Shown here one piece after another: positions 53,074-61,494 of a DNA stretch of 64,000 bases. The position numbers and the translations under genes are program-made. This DNA comes from an uncultured Clostridia bacterium (lineage in GTDB: Bacteria; Bacillota; Clostridia; TANB77; CAG-508): positions 62,001 to 126,000 of the forward strand of contig CAKOYQ010000001.1 in NCBI GenBank assembly GCA_934130935.1, written 5' to 3'. Each line of letters starts with the position of its first letter. Positions within the stretch are counted from its first letter, which is position 1. The notes beneath the pieces were generated by a model. It made no database searches and was not told where the DNA came from. It worked only from the letters and a program-made list of their open reading frames with translations.

Positions 53074-54090
53074 TTATTCTCCGTCATTACTTGTATCATT
53101 TAACTTTTTACTAATATATTTCATTACCGAAATGACTTTTGCATAATCCATTCTTTTAGGTCCTATTATTCCAATTGTTCCCAAATCTTTATTTCCTATT
53201 CTATGTTTGAATGTTACTACACTAAAATCTTTTAATTCTTCTTTTTCATTTTCTTCTCCAATATATACATTTATGTCCTTAGCAAAACCTGTATTTAACA
53301 TATCAGCCATTAATTCTTTTTCATCTAATATGTTAACAAAATTCTTAGCGACCTCTAGGCTATTAAATTCAGGTAACTCAAAGAGTCTATTTGTACCTTC
53401 TAAATGGATACTCTCTTCTTCAATTACTTTTTTCATCTGCTCAATAATAGGTTTTATTAGATTTACGCTATAACTCATTTCTTCAACCAAATATTTTTCT
53501 AATGGCTTATCTATTTTACTAATAGGCTCTCCTTTTAACTTATTATTAAACATATAGCTTAACGTTTGTACTTGATTTTCAGCTATATCTTCATCAAATT
53601 TTATAATAGTTTCTTTCACTAGACCTGTATCTGTCAATATTACAGCCATCATCATTCTAGGACTTAGCAAAACGAACTTTATATTTTCTATTTTTTGAAC
53701 ATCTGAACTAGGTCCTATTGATACTGTAGTATAGTGAGTTATTTCTGAAATTGTACTTGATGTAATTTTCGTCATTTCTTCTAACTCATTCACTTTTATT
53801 TCAAGCTTATCACTAATATATTTAATTTCTTCTAGTGTTATTTTGTCTTCTTGCAATAGTTCATCTACATAGTATCTATATCCCTTTGCTGATGGTACTC
53901 TTCCTGCTGATGTATGCGGTTTTTCTAAATATCCCATTTTTTCTAGTTCTGCCATCTCATTTCTTATCGTTGCACTACTACATTCTAATCCTTCAAAATT
54001 CATTATAGCATTTGAACTTACTGGTTCTGCTGTTTGAATATATGACTCAACTATCGCTTGTAATACTCTCTTTTTTCTTTCATCTAACAT
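53074..54090 (-). CDS. hrcA: Heat-inducible repressor HrcA
   Basis: A 338-residue repressor that binds CIRCE operators and represses the heat-shock operon. The winged HTH is at residues 1-75, with SSATIRNEMAELEKMGYLEKP and the PHTSAGRVPSAKGYRYYVD stretch that is diagnostic of the family. The C-terminus ends in IGNKDLGTIGIIGPKRM. Its promoter region carries two CIRCE-like palindromes, so it controls itself. First gene of the operon. Confidence 0.97.
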   Translation of the reverse strand: MLDERKKRVLQAIVESYIQTAEPVSSNAIMNFEGLECSSATIRNEMAELEKMGYLEKPHTSAGRVPSAKGYRYYVDELLQEDKITLEEIKYISDKLEIKVNELEEMTKITSSTISEITHYTTVSIGPSSDVQKIENIKFVLLSPRMMMAVILTDTGLVKETIIKFDEDIAENQVQTLSYMFNNKLKGEPISKIDKPLEKYLVEEMSYSVNLIKPIIEQMKKVIEEESIHLEGTNRLFELPEFNSLEVAKNFVNILDEKELMADMLNTGFAKDINVYIGEENEKEELKDFSVVTFKHRIGNKDLGTIGIIGPKRMDYAKVISVMKYISKKLNDTSNDGE

Positions 54091-54132
54091 TCTTGTTTCC
54101 TCCTCTTCATTTAGGAAATGTTAGTCTTTGTT

Positions 54133-54159
54133 TTAGCACTCTTTCTATTTGTCTGCTAA
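54133..54159. promoter_or_regulatory. CIRCE operator, proximal
   Basis: TTAGCACTC, nine bases and GTCTGCTAA: the left half is perfect and the right half matches seven of nine positions of GAGTGCTAA. HrcA would bind here. Confidence 0.8.
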
Positions 54160-54184
54160 TCTGCATATTACTATATAATATTTT

Positions 54185-54211
54185 TTAGCACTTGTCAAGT
54201 CTTTTTGCTAA
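54185..54211. promoter_or_regulatory. Second, degenerate CIRCE-like operator
   Basis: TTAGCACTT, nine bases and TTTTGCTAA. The left half matches eight of nine and the right half six of nine. The spacing is identical to the proximal site, 25 bases away. Confidence 0.55.
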
Positions 54212-54229
54212 TCTTTTTATTTTTTTTGA

Positions 54230-54293
54230 GGGACATTTGGGGTCGGTTCCGTTTTTGACCTTGGGCAATTTGGGGTCGGTTCTATTTTTGCCC
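54230..54293. repeat. REP-like repeat cluster B, two units
   Basis: Two units: GGGACATTTGGGGTCGGTTC followed by GTTTTTGACC, and GGGCAATTTGGGGTCGGTTC followed by TATTTTTGCCC. It fills the space between the CIRCE sites and the 3' end of nrdD. Confidence 0.8.
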
Positions 54294-54340
54294 TTTTGTT
54301 TGACCTATAAAAAGAACCAGTTTTTCTGGTTCTTTCAATC

Positions 54341-56467
54341 TTATAAATGTAAAACTCTTGATTTTATTTCTTTAGTTTTTCCAACATTCCAGAAATTCTC
54401 TCCAAGATATCCACACGTTCTACGAACAACATTCATTTTAGAATGGTCTTTATTTCCACATTGAGGACATTCCCATTCATTCTTGTCATTTATAATCATT
54501 TCTCCATCATATCCACAAACTTGGCAATAATCTGATTTTGTATTAAATTCTGCATATTGAATATTATCATATATAAATTTAACAACTTCTTCAAGTGCTT
54601 GCAAATTATTTCTCATATTAGGAACTTCTACATATGAAATAGCTCCACCTTTTGACATTGATTGGAATTCACTCTCAAATTTAAGCTTGCTAAATGCATC
54701 AATTTTTTCTCTAACATCAACATGATATGAATTTGTATAATATCCTTTATCTGTAATATCAGGAATACTTCCATATTTTTCTTTATCTATACGTGCAAAT
54801 CTATAACATAAACTTTCTGCTGGAGTTCCATATAATGCAAATCCAATATTTGTTTCTTTTTTCCATTTTTGTATTGTTTCATTTAGATGTTTCATAACTT
54901 TAATAGCAAAATCGTGACCTTCTTTTTGTGTATGTGAAACACCTTTTATTATTTTTGTAAGTTCATATATTCCTATATATCCTAATGATATACTTGAATA
55001 TCCTCCATATAAATATTTATCAATTTTCTCTCCTTTTTTTAAACGTGCTATTGCACCATTTTGCCAGTGAACAGGAGATATATCAGATTTTGTTCCTAAT
55101 AATGCATAATGTCTACACATTATTGCTTCTTTACACAATTCTAGTCTTACATCAAATTCTTTCCAGAACTTTTCTTCATCTCCACCTACTGCTAGACCGA
55201 TTTGTGGTAAATTGATGCTTACTACACCTTGATTAAATCTTCCTTCAAATTTATAATTTCCATTTTCATCTTTCCATGGTGCTAAGAAACTTCTACATCC
55301 CATTGGACTAAATACATTTCCTTCATAATTTTCTTTCATTTTCTTAGCTGATATATAATCTGGATACATTCTCTTTGCAGAACATTTTACAGCTAGTTTT
55401 GTTAAATAATCATATTTACCACCTTTTAAGCAATTATGTTCATCTAATACATAAATTAATTTTGGGAATGCTGGTGTTACATATACACCTACTTCATTTT
55501 TTATTCCTTGGATTCTTTGTTTTAAGATTTCCTCTATTATCATTGCATTTTCTTCAATATATTCATCATCTGGTTCTAAATGTAAGAACAATGTTACAAA
55601 TGGTGACTGACCATTTGTAGTCATTAGTGTATTTATTTGATATTGAATTGTTTGTACTCCTGCTGATAATTCTTCTTTTACTCTATCTTTTACTATTTCT
55701 TCAATAGCACTCTTAGCTAATTTTCCACCATATTTTTCTGTTAATCTCTTTTGAAATTTGTCATGGCTTCTTCTCAAATATTTTCCTAAATGTTTCATAT
55801 CTACAGATTGTCCACCATATTGATTACTTGCAACTGCTGCAATTATTTGTGTTGTTACTGTACATGCTACCTGAAAACTCTTTGGTGTTTCTATCATTTT
55901 TCCATTCATTGCTGTTCCATTGTCTAACATATCTCCAATATTTATTAAGCAACAATTAAATATTGGTTGTACAAAATAATCTGCATCATGAAAATGTAAA
56001 ATTCCCTCTTCATGTGCTTTTGATATCTTTTCTGGTAGCAAAATTCTCTTTGTTAAATCTCTTGAAACCTCTCCAGCTATATAGTCTCTTTGAGTTGATG
56101 CTAATACTGTATTTTTGTTTGAGTTTTCTTCTGCTAATTCTTTATTTTCATTTCTAATCAATCCTAAAATTGATTCATCTGTTGTATTTGACTTTCTAAC
56201 TAATGCTCTTGTATATCTATAAACTATATATTTTTTAGCTAATTCATATTTATCAAATTCCATCAATTTTTCTTCTATTACATCTTGAATGTCCTCAACC
56301 AACATTCTCTTTTTTCCTAAGTCTTCTATATAATTTATAATCTCATTAATTTCCTCTTTAGTCACTTTTTCTTTTCCTCTAACCTCTTTATTAGCTTTTT
56401 CAATGGCAATCTGGATTTTATTTCTATCAAAATCAATCGTTCTTCCGTCTCTTTTAATAACTTTCAT
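54341..56467 (-). CDS. nrdD: Anaerobic (class III) ribonucleotide reductase
   Basis: A 708-residue glycyl-radical enzyme that makes deoxyribonucleotides without oxygen. The N-terminus has the ATP-cone (KVIKRDGRTIDFDRNKI). The body has GGYSSISLGYIGIYE and the zinc Cys pairs near the C-terminus (CQVCGYDG and CPQCGNKD), and the radical site is RRTCGYLGEN. Its activase, NrdG, is not next to it. The promoter side faces a Crp/Fnr regulator, with a palindrome between them. Confidence 0.96.
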   Translation of the reverse strand: MKVIKRDGRTIDFDRNKIQIAIEKANKEVRGKEKVTKEEINEIINYIEDLGKKRMLVEDIQDVIEEKLMEFDKYELAKKYIVYRYTRALVRKSNTTDESILGLIRNENKELAEENSNKNTVLASTQRDYIAGEVSRDLTKRILLPEKISKAHEEGILHFHDADYFVQPIFNCCLINIGDMLDNGTAMNGKMIETPKSFQVACTVTTQIIAAVASNQYGGQSVDMKHLGKYLRRSHDKFQKRLTEKYGGKLAKSAIEEIVKDRVKEELSAGVQTIQYQINTLMTTNGQSPFVTLFLHLEPDDEYIEENAMIIEEILKQRIQGIKNEVGVYVTPAFPKLIYVLDEHNCLKGGKYDYLTKLAVKCSAKRMYPDYISAKKMKENYEGNVFSPMGCRSFLAPWKDENGNYKFEGRFNQGVVSINLPQIGLAVGGDEEKFWKEFDVRLELCKEAIMCRHYALLGTKSDISPVHWQNGAIARLKKGEKIDKYLYGGYSSISLGYIGIYELTKIIKGVSHTQKEGHDFAIKVMKHLNETIQKWKKETNIGFALYGTPAESLCYRFARIDKEKYGSIPDITDKGYYTNSYHVDVREKIDAFSKLKFESEFQSMSKGGAISYVEVPNMRNNLQALEEVVKFIYDNIQYAEFNTKSDYCQVCGYDGEMIINDKNEWECPQCGNKDHSKMNVVRRTCGYLGENFWNVGKTKEIKSRVLHL

Positions 56468-56576
56468 TTTACTTATCCTCCTTTGATTATCTTTAATATT
56501 TATATTAATAATCTATCATTTGTAGAAAATTAATTACTTAATATGTTTTTATTATACATTTAATTTTTTAAAAAAC

Positions 56577-56592
56577 TGTTGCAAATGCAACA
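56577..56592. promoter_or_regulatory. Palindrome in the nrdD - regulator divergent region
   Basis: TGTTGCA, AA and TGCAACA: seven-base arms with a two-base gap, in the 232-base region between divergent genes. A candidate operator for the adjacent Crp/Fnr protein; it is not a standard FNR box. Confidence 0.45.
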
Positions 56593-56699
56593 AAAATGAA
56601 ATATAATTATTTCGAAATTTCATAATTTTTAGTATAATAATTATGTCGAATTTTGTACCTTTTGTGGCACATGATTTTGATAATTTAGAGGTGTTTTTT

Positions 56700-57329
56700 A
56701 TGGATACTAATTTTGATAAAAAAATTTTTTTAAAAAATTTCATTAATAATTGTAATAAAATTCAAATAAAAAAATTTGCAAAAGATGAAATTGTAACAAC
56801 ATATATAGAAAAACGTAATCAACTTTGTATAGTTTTATCAGGCGAAGTAGATTTAATAAGATATGATGTTAATGGAAATAAAACAATAATTAGCCACTTT
56901 GTTACTGATGATGTATTTGGTGAAGTTTTTTATCCTGCAAATACTAATAATGAGCTTTTTGCTATTGCACGTAAAAATTCTGAAATATTATTTTACACAT
57001 ATGATTCTTTACTAACAAAATGTAGACGTAATTGTGATTTTCATAAAACTCTTACTAGTAGTTTAAGTGAACTTTTTTTAAATAATATTGTTGAATTAAA
57101 TTTGCGTATAGAATTACTTACAAAAAGAAGTACTAGAAGTAAAATACTTTCTTATTTTGATATTCTATCAAAAGGCTCTTTAAGAAAAACTTTTACATTG
57201 CCATACACCTACACAGATTTAGCTGATTTTTTAAGTGTTGATAGAAGTGCTATGATGAGAGAATTAAAATTACTAATTGATGATGGATTCATCAAAAAAG
57301 ATGGAAGCAAAATCACTTTATTGTATTAA
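56700..57329 (+). CDS. Crp/Fnr-family regulator
   Basis: A 209-residue regulator. The N-terminal cyclic-nucleotide-binding-like beta barrel (about 25-115) contains QLCIVLSGEVDLIRYDVNGN and ISHFVTDDVFGEVF. The C-terminal winged HTH has YTDLADFLSVDRSAMMRELK. There are no Cys clusters for a [4Fe-4S] centre in the expected positions, so it is not a classic FNR sensor. The ATG at 56700 follows GAGGTG; the longer reading from 56643 lacks a ribosome site. It is divergent from nrdD and may control it. Confidence 0.87.
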   Translation: MDTNFDKKIFLKNFINNCNKIQIKKFAKDEIVTTYIEKRNQLCIVLSGEVDLIRYDVNGNKTIISHFVTDDVFGEVFYPANTNNELFAIARKNSEILFYTYDSLLTKCRRNCDFHKTLTSSLSELFLNNIVELNLRIELLTKRSTRSKILSYFDILSKGSLRKTFTLPYTYTDLADFLSVDRSAMMRELKLLIDDGFIKKDGSKITLLY

Positions 57330-57391
57330 TATTATTATAATTGCATATAATTGTATAAATGAAAAAATCTATTTTTATTAATGGAGGACAT

Positions 57392-58618
57392 ATGAAAAAA
57401 ATTTTTATTTTACTTATATTAATATTTATTTTTAGTACACCAATATGTTATGCTTTTTCAGATGGATACACATGGTCTGTTTTAAACAATTCTATCGAAG
57501 CTTCTGCATCTCTTCAAGAAAATGAAGAAATATTGGATAATAATTTTTTAAATTTAGAAACTGGTTCTGCTATTTTGATAGAACAAAATAGTGGTCAAAT
57601 GTTATATGGTTATAACATTCACGAAAAATTGCACCCAGCTAGCGTAACAAAAGTTATGAGTCTTTTGCTTATTATGGAAGCATTAGATAGCGGAAAAATA
57701 ACACTTGATACTCAAATCCCTTGTAGTAGCAATGCAGCTTCAATGGGAGGATCTCAAATTTGGTTAGATACAACAGAAACGTTAAGCGTTAATGATATGT
57801 TAAAAGCTATTGCTGTAGTTTCTGCCAATGACTGCGTAGTGGCTCTTGCAGAATATATTGGTGGAACAGAAGAAGGATTTGTTCAGATGATGAATAATAG
57901 AGCAAAAGAACTTGGAATGAATGATACTACATTTAAGAACTGTCATGGCCTTGATGAAGACGAACATTTAACATCTGCTTATGATATATCTTTAATGTCT
58001 CGTGAACTTTTATCCAACCATCCATCTATTACAAATTATTCAACTATTTGGACAGATACTTTAAGAGACGGAAAATCTGCGCTTTCTAATACGAACAAAT
58101 TAGTAAGAAATTATTCTGGTTGTACTGGATTAAAAACAGGCTCTACTTCACTTGCATTATTTAATCTTTCTGCATCTGCTAGTAGAGATGGATTATCATT
58201 AATTGCTGTTGTTATGAAATCTCCAACTTCTGCCCTTCGTTTTAGTAATGCTACTGCCCTTTTAGATTATGGTTTTAGTAACTATTCTTATAAATCTTTT
58301 GGAAATAAAGGGGAAATTGTTAAAAATGTTGATGTAACAAAAGGCGTTTCAACAAATGTAAATGCAGTTTATGAACAATCTCCATCTTTTCTTGTAAAAA
58401 AAGGAGAGGAATCAAATGTAACTTATGAAATAAATTTAAATAATACAGTTCAGTCCCCTGTTTATCAAGGACAACAACTTGGAACAATAAAATATTCTCT
58501 AAATGGCTCTGAAATTGAAACTGTTAATTTGGTTGCAGAAAATTCCGTTGAAAAAATTAATTTAATTAATATGGCAAAACATATTTTTAATGATTGGTTT
58601 TCTTTATTACGTACCTAA
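57392..58618 (+). CDS. Serine D-Ala-D-Ala carboxypeptidase, DacF/PBP5 type
   Basis: A 408-residue penicillin-binding protein that removes terminal D-Ala from peptidoglycan. A signal peptide (residues 1-23, ending CYA) precedes the S11 domain with all three motifs: SVTK in HPASVTKVMSLL, SAND in VVSANDCVVALAEY, and KTG in GLKTGSTSLA. The C-terminal beta domain (about 290-380) ends with a hydrophobic anchor-like stretch. The start at 57392 follows GGAGG. In spore formers this group includes the sporulation-linked DacF, but vegetative roles are equally possible. Confidence 0.9.
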   Translation: MKKIFILLILIFIFSTPICYAFSDGYTWSVLNNSIEASASLQENEEILDNNFLNLETGSAILIEQNSGQMLYGYNIHEKLHPASVTKVMSLLLIMEALDSGKITLDTQIPCSSNAASMGGSQIWLDTTETLSVNDMLKAIAVVSANDCVVALAEYIGGTEEGFVQMMNNRAKELGMNDTTFKNCHGLDEDEHLTSAYDISLMSRELLSNHPSITNYSTIWTDTLRDGKSALSNTNKLVRNYSGCTGLKTGSTSLALFNLSASASRDGLSLIAVVMKSPTSALRFSNATALLDYGFSNYSYKSFGNKGEIVKNVDVTKGVSTNVNAVYEQSPSFLVKKGEESNVTYEINLNNTVQSPVYQGQQLGTIKYSLNGSEIETVNLVAENSVEKINLINMAKHIFNDWFSLLRT

Positions 58619-58652
58619 ATTTGAACATTTTTCATTTTTTATCTAAAAACTC

Positions 58653-58681
58653 TTGTTTTTTAAATAAATGTATGGTAAACT
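58653..58681 (+). promoter_or_regulatory. Promoter of rpmB
   Basis: TTGTTT at 58653-58658, a 17-base spacer and TAAACT at 58676-58681 with TGG extended -10. Confidence 0.6.
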
Positions 58682-58727
58682 ATTTATTAGTCATGTTTAT
58701 AAATTTAAATAGGAGGTGTATTTAATC

Positions 58728-58925
58728 ATGGCAAAATGTGAAATTTGTGAAAAAACAGCAATTCATGGAAATAAATTAAGTATAACTCGTTCACATATAA
58801 GTAAAAGATCTCCACGTACTTGGAAACCAAACTTAAGAACAGTAAAAGCTGATGTTGATGGAGAAATTAAAAAAATTCATGTATGTGCTAAATGTTTAAA
58901 AAATGGAAAAGTTAAAAGAGCATAA
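58728..58925 (+). CDS. rpmB: 50S ribosomal protein L28
   Basis: A 65-residue ribosomal protein. MAKCEICEKTAIHGNKLSIT, then ITRSHISKRSPRTWKPNL and HVCAKCLKNGKVKR match L28. The CxxC pairs at both ends (CEIC and CAKC) identify the zinc-binding form. The ATG at 58728 follows AGGAGGTG. It is its own transcription unit with a promoter and a terminator. Confidence 0.97.
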   Translation: MAKCEICEKTAIHGNKLSITRSHISKRSPRTWKPNLRTVKADVDGEIKKIHVCAKCLKNGKVKRA

Positions 58926-58955
58926 AAAAACGCTTAACCAAAAAGCGTTTTTTTT
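58924..58955 (+). terminator. Terminator of rpmB
   Basis: AACGCTT pairs with AAGCGTT around AACCAAA, with A and T runs on the flanks. The T run of at least eight makes it strong on the plus strand. Confidence 0.85.
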
Positions 58956-58989
58956 ATTATATAATATATATGTTACAATCAATATTGAT

Positions 58990-59313
58990 TTAAAACTTTG
59001 TTTCTTTAGCACTTAATTCTATTATTTTTTCCATATCATCATCTTCTGCGACCTTGTTTTTACGTATCTTTCCACATTTTTTACATCTAAAAATAATAAC
59101 ATACCCTTTTTTAGAATTTGTTTCAAGACCTATTGGTTCTAAAATTCCGTGACATGTTTCTGCTCTATCACCTGGGTTTATATCTAAATGTTTTGAATGT
59201 AAGCAGTATGGGCAATGGTTCCTACAAGTATAACCCAATTTAGGAACCTTTTTGCCACAATTCTCACATATGAATTCTTCATCTATTTTAGTAAATTTAC
59301 TTGTTTCTAACAT
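58990..59313 (-). CDS. RNHCP domain protein
   Basis: A 107-residue small zinc-binding protein of the RNHCP family. The name-giving motif is RNHCPYCLHSKH, with CENCGKKV before it and CKKCGK near the C-terminus, and the conserved GDRAETCHG. The family's function is unknown; zinc-ribbon-like metal sites suggest a nucleic-acid-binding role. It lies after REP-like cluster C and the nucleoside kinase on the same strand. Confidence 0.9.
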   Translation of the reverse strand: MLETSKFTKIDEEFICENCGKKVPKLGYTCRNHCPYCLHSKHLDINPGDRAETCHGILEPIGLETNSKKGYVIIFRCKKCGKIRKNKVAEDDDMEKIIELSAKETKF

Positions 59314-59327
59314 TTATATCCTTTCTA

Positions 59328-59391
59328 GGGCAATTCGGGGTCGGTTCCATTTTTGCCCTTGGGACATTTGGGGTCGGTTCCGTTTTTGCCC
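59328..59391. repeat. REP-like repeat cluster C, two units
   Basis: Two units: GGGCAATTCGGGGTCGGTTC followed by CATTTTTGCCC, and GGGACATTTGGGGTCGGTTC followed by CGTTTTTGCCC. Located between the 5' end of the RNHCP gene and the 3' end of the nucleoside kinase gene. Confidence 0.82.
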
Positions 59392-59398
59392 TTTTTAA

Positions 59399-61006
59399 TT
59401 ATCCCTTAAAATCTCCTCCACCAAGAAATTCTTTAAGCAAAGAATTTGATGGAACTAATTCTTTTGGTATTGGTTCGAAATATCGCAATATCTCAAGTAA
59501 TCTTTGTGCCTCAGCATATTCTGGTTCTGAGTTTTTGATTTGTTTTAATAATGGTTCAGCTTCAGCTTTAAGTACTCCTAATTCATAAATCAATGATGTA
59601 TTAAAAATACTATCAGCATCTTCTTGGAATGGAAATATATTTCTTTCTTCCCCTCTATTTACATTATTCCACGTCTGAATTGTTTTTTGAGGTGAATATC
59701 CTCTAAACTGATTATCTCTAACAATTCTCCTTATTAGTCTTGTATCTGTTGTTGAAATTCTATTAAAAGCATCCATATTAAGTACTGTTAACGCACTTAT
59801 ATACACTTTGTATTTTTGGTCATGTGGTATTTTTTCGGTCAATTTATCATTTAAGCAATGAATTCCTTCAATTACAAGTATATCGTCTTTCTCCATTTTT
59901 ATTTTATTTCCATTATATTTCTTAGTTCCTTCATGAAAATCAAATTCTGGTGTTTCAACTTCCTCCCCATTTAACAATGCTAATAAATGCTTATTAAATA
60001 GTTCTGTATCAATAGCGTCAATACTTTCAAAGTCATATTCTCCTTTTTTATTTAGAGGTGTCTGTGATCTTTCTACAAAGTAATTATCTACAGAAATTGT
60101 TACAGGTCTCAATCCATTTATTTTAAGTTGAATACCTAATCTTTGTGCAAATGTTGTCTTTCCTGATGACGATGGCCCAGCTATTAAAATTATTTTTACA
60201 CCTTTTCTTTCTGCTATTTTATCTGCTATTTGAGAAATTTTTTTCTCATGTAAAGCTTCTGACAATAGTATCATATATTTTATTTGATTTTCTTTTACAA
60301 TTCTGTTTAATCTATATACTGTTCCTACATTTAAAACTCTGTATATCGTCTCATATTCTTGTAAAGCCCATAATAATTTTTTTGTTTCTTTAAATTCTGG
60401 AATTATATTAACATTACTTGAAGTTGGATATCTTAACAAAAAACCATCACTATATTTTTGCAAGTCAAATAATTTTGTAACTCCTGTATGTGTTGCAATT
60501 ATCTCATAGAAGTAATTAAAATAATCATCACAGTAATACATGTTAATATCTTCTTTTTCTTTTAAATCAAATTGTAATCTTCCTTTTGGTGTATTTGTTT
60601 CTTTGTAAAATACTTCTGCTTCTTGTCTAGTCATTGTCCTTTTTTCTATCTTTAAATCTTTTTTAATTATTTCTTGCATTTTCTCTTTGACTTTTTCTAG
60701 CATATCATCAGTTATTTCCATATTTTCTATATTACAATACATTGCATGTGATAATTGGTAATCTACAATTATATGTGCCTCTGGATATATATGCCAAAAT
60801 GCTTTTCCCATTATAAATGTCAAAGTTCTTCTATATATTTTCATTCCTTCTTTTGAATTAATTTTAATTAGTTCTATGTCTCCATTCTTTGCAACTATGT
60901 CATCTAAATTTTTATATTCATTATTAACTTTAGCTCCTACAACTGGATATTCACTCTTTTCTATTTGTTCTTTTAATAATTCTGATATTCTTATATTTTC
61001 TTCCAT
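59399..61006 (-). CDS. TGS-containing nucleoside (uridine) kinase
   Basis: A 535-residue fusion. The N-terminal 55 residues look like a TGS-type ubiquitin fold, followed by a ThrRS-like second additional domain (about 60-250, with AEAHIIVDYQLSHAMY), and the kinase with Walker A AGPSSSGKTTFAQRL near residue 277, the uridine-kinase DNYFVE motif near residue 312, and VIEGIHCLND. These Bacillota fusions are annotated as nucleoside kinases; the fused domains suggest regulation or RNA binding. Length normal for the fusion. Confidence 0.85.
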   Translation of the reverse strand: MEENIRISELLKEQIEKSEYPVVGAKVNNEYKNLDDIVAKNGDIELIKINSKEGMKIYRRTLTFIMGKAFWHIYPEAHIIVDYQLSHAMYCNIENMEITDDMLEKVKEKMQEIIKKDLKIEKRTMTRQEAEVFYKETNTPKGRLQFDLKEKEDINMYYCDDYFNYFYEIIATHTGVTKLFDLQKYSDGFLLRYPTSSNVNIIPEFKETKKLLWALQEYETIYRVLNVGTVYRLNRIVKENQIKYMILLSEALHEKKISQIADKIAERKGVKIILIAGPSSSGKTTFAQRLGIQLKINGLRPVTISVDNYFVERSQTPLNKKGEYDFESIDAIDTELFNKHLLALLNGEEVETPEFDFHEGTKKYNGNKIKMEKDDILVIEGIHCLNDKLTEKIPHDQKYKVYISALTVLNMDAFNRISTTDTRLIRRIVRDNQFRGYSPQKTIQTWNNVNRGEERNIFPFQEDADSIFNTSLIYELGVLKAEAEPLLKQIKNSEPEYAEAQRLLEILRYFEPIPKELVPSNSLLKEFLGGGDFKG

Positions 61007-61083
61007 ATCTTTTCCTTTCTTATCTTAATGTAAATCTTTTAAACAATTAAAAATATTTTACTATATATCCCTTAAAAAATCAA

Positions 61084-61164
61084 GGGTAATTTGGGGGACA
61101 TTTGGGGTCGGTTCCGTTTTTGCCCAATGGGGTAATTCGGGGTCGGTTCCATTTTTGCCCTTTT
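61084..61164 (+). repeat. REP-like repeat cluster D, left arm of a large inverted repeat
   Basis: Two units, GGGGGACATTTGGGGTCGGTTC and GGGGTAATTCGGGGTCGGTTC with T-rich tails. Together they are the reverse complement of 61383-61463 with one mismatch over 80 bases. Confidence 0.9.
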
Positions 61165-61181
61165 TCTCTTAAATATGATAA

Positions 61182-61367
61182 TTATTAATATTAAATATAA
61201 ACTTTAAATGAAATGACGAATATGATTGGAGAAACTTTAGAAATTCTACGAAATTTTATGGAAAGAGTTCACGAGAGTGGAAGGGTGCCATAAAATAAGT
61301 TAGAATTTCTTAAGTTTCGTAATGAATCGAGGGAATGTAATGCAAAGTTTATATTTAATATTAATAA
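61182..61367. repeat. Palindromic structured element, copy 3 (186 bp)
   Basis: The outer stem is TTATTAATATTAAATATAAA with its perfect complement at the far end (24 pairs). Inside, AATGAAATGACGAA faces CGAGGGAATGTAATG, then GAAACTTTAGAAATTCT pairs with AGAATTTCTTAAGTTTC, then TTTTATGG/CCATAAAA, and the apex CACGAGAGTG with a GNRA-type loop. Compared with the copy at 34626, GAAAT/ATTTC became GAAAC/GTTTC and AAGCTTT/AAAGCTT became AAACTTT/AAAGTTT, all compensatory. No ORF. It sits exactly between the two inverted REP-like arms. Confidence 0.9.
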
Positions 61368-61382
61368 ATTAGTTATGTCTCG

Positions 61383-61463
61383 AAAAGGGCAAAAGTGGAA
61401 CCGACCCCGAATTACCCCATTGGGCAAAAACGGAACCGACCCCAAATGTCCCCCAAATTACCC
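61383..61463 (-). repeat. REP-like repeat cluster E, right arm of the large inverted repeat
   Basis: Reverse complement of cluster D (one difference in 80 bases). Together with copy 3 of the structured element it builds a composite palindrome of about 380 bases between rny and the nucleoside kinase. Confidence 0.9.
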
Positions 61464-61465
61464 GC

Positions 61466-61491
61466 ACAAAAAAACGAGCATTTCTGCCCGT
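61466..61491 (-). terminator. Terminator of rny
   Basis: On the minus strand ACGGGCA pairs with TGCTCGT around GAAA, followed by TTTTTTTG. It ends just after the rny stop codon. Confidence 0.85.
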
Positions 61492-61494
61492 CTT

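Noticed and set aside
54230..54293. REP-like cluster B as terminator of hrcA or nrdD
   Set aside because: It is the same two-unit repeat seen at four other sites in other contexts, so it is better described as a repeat; a terminating effect is possible but not shown.
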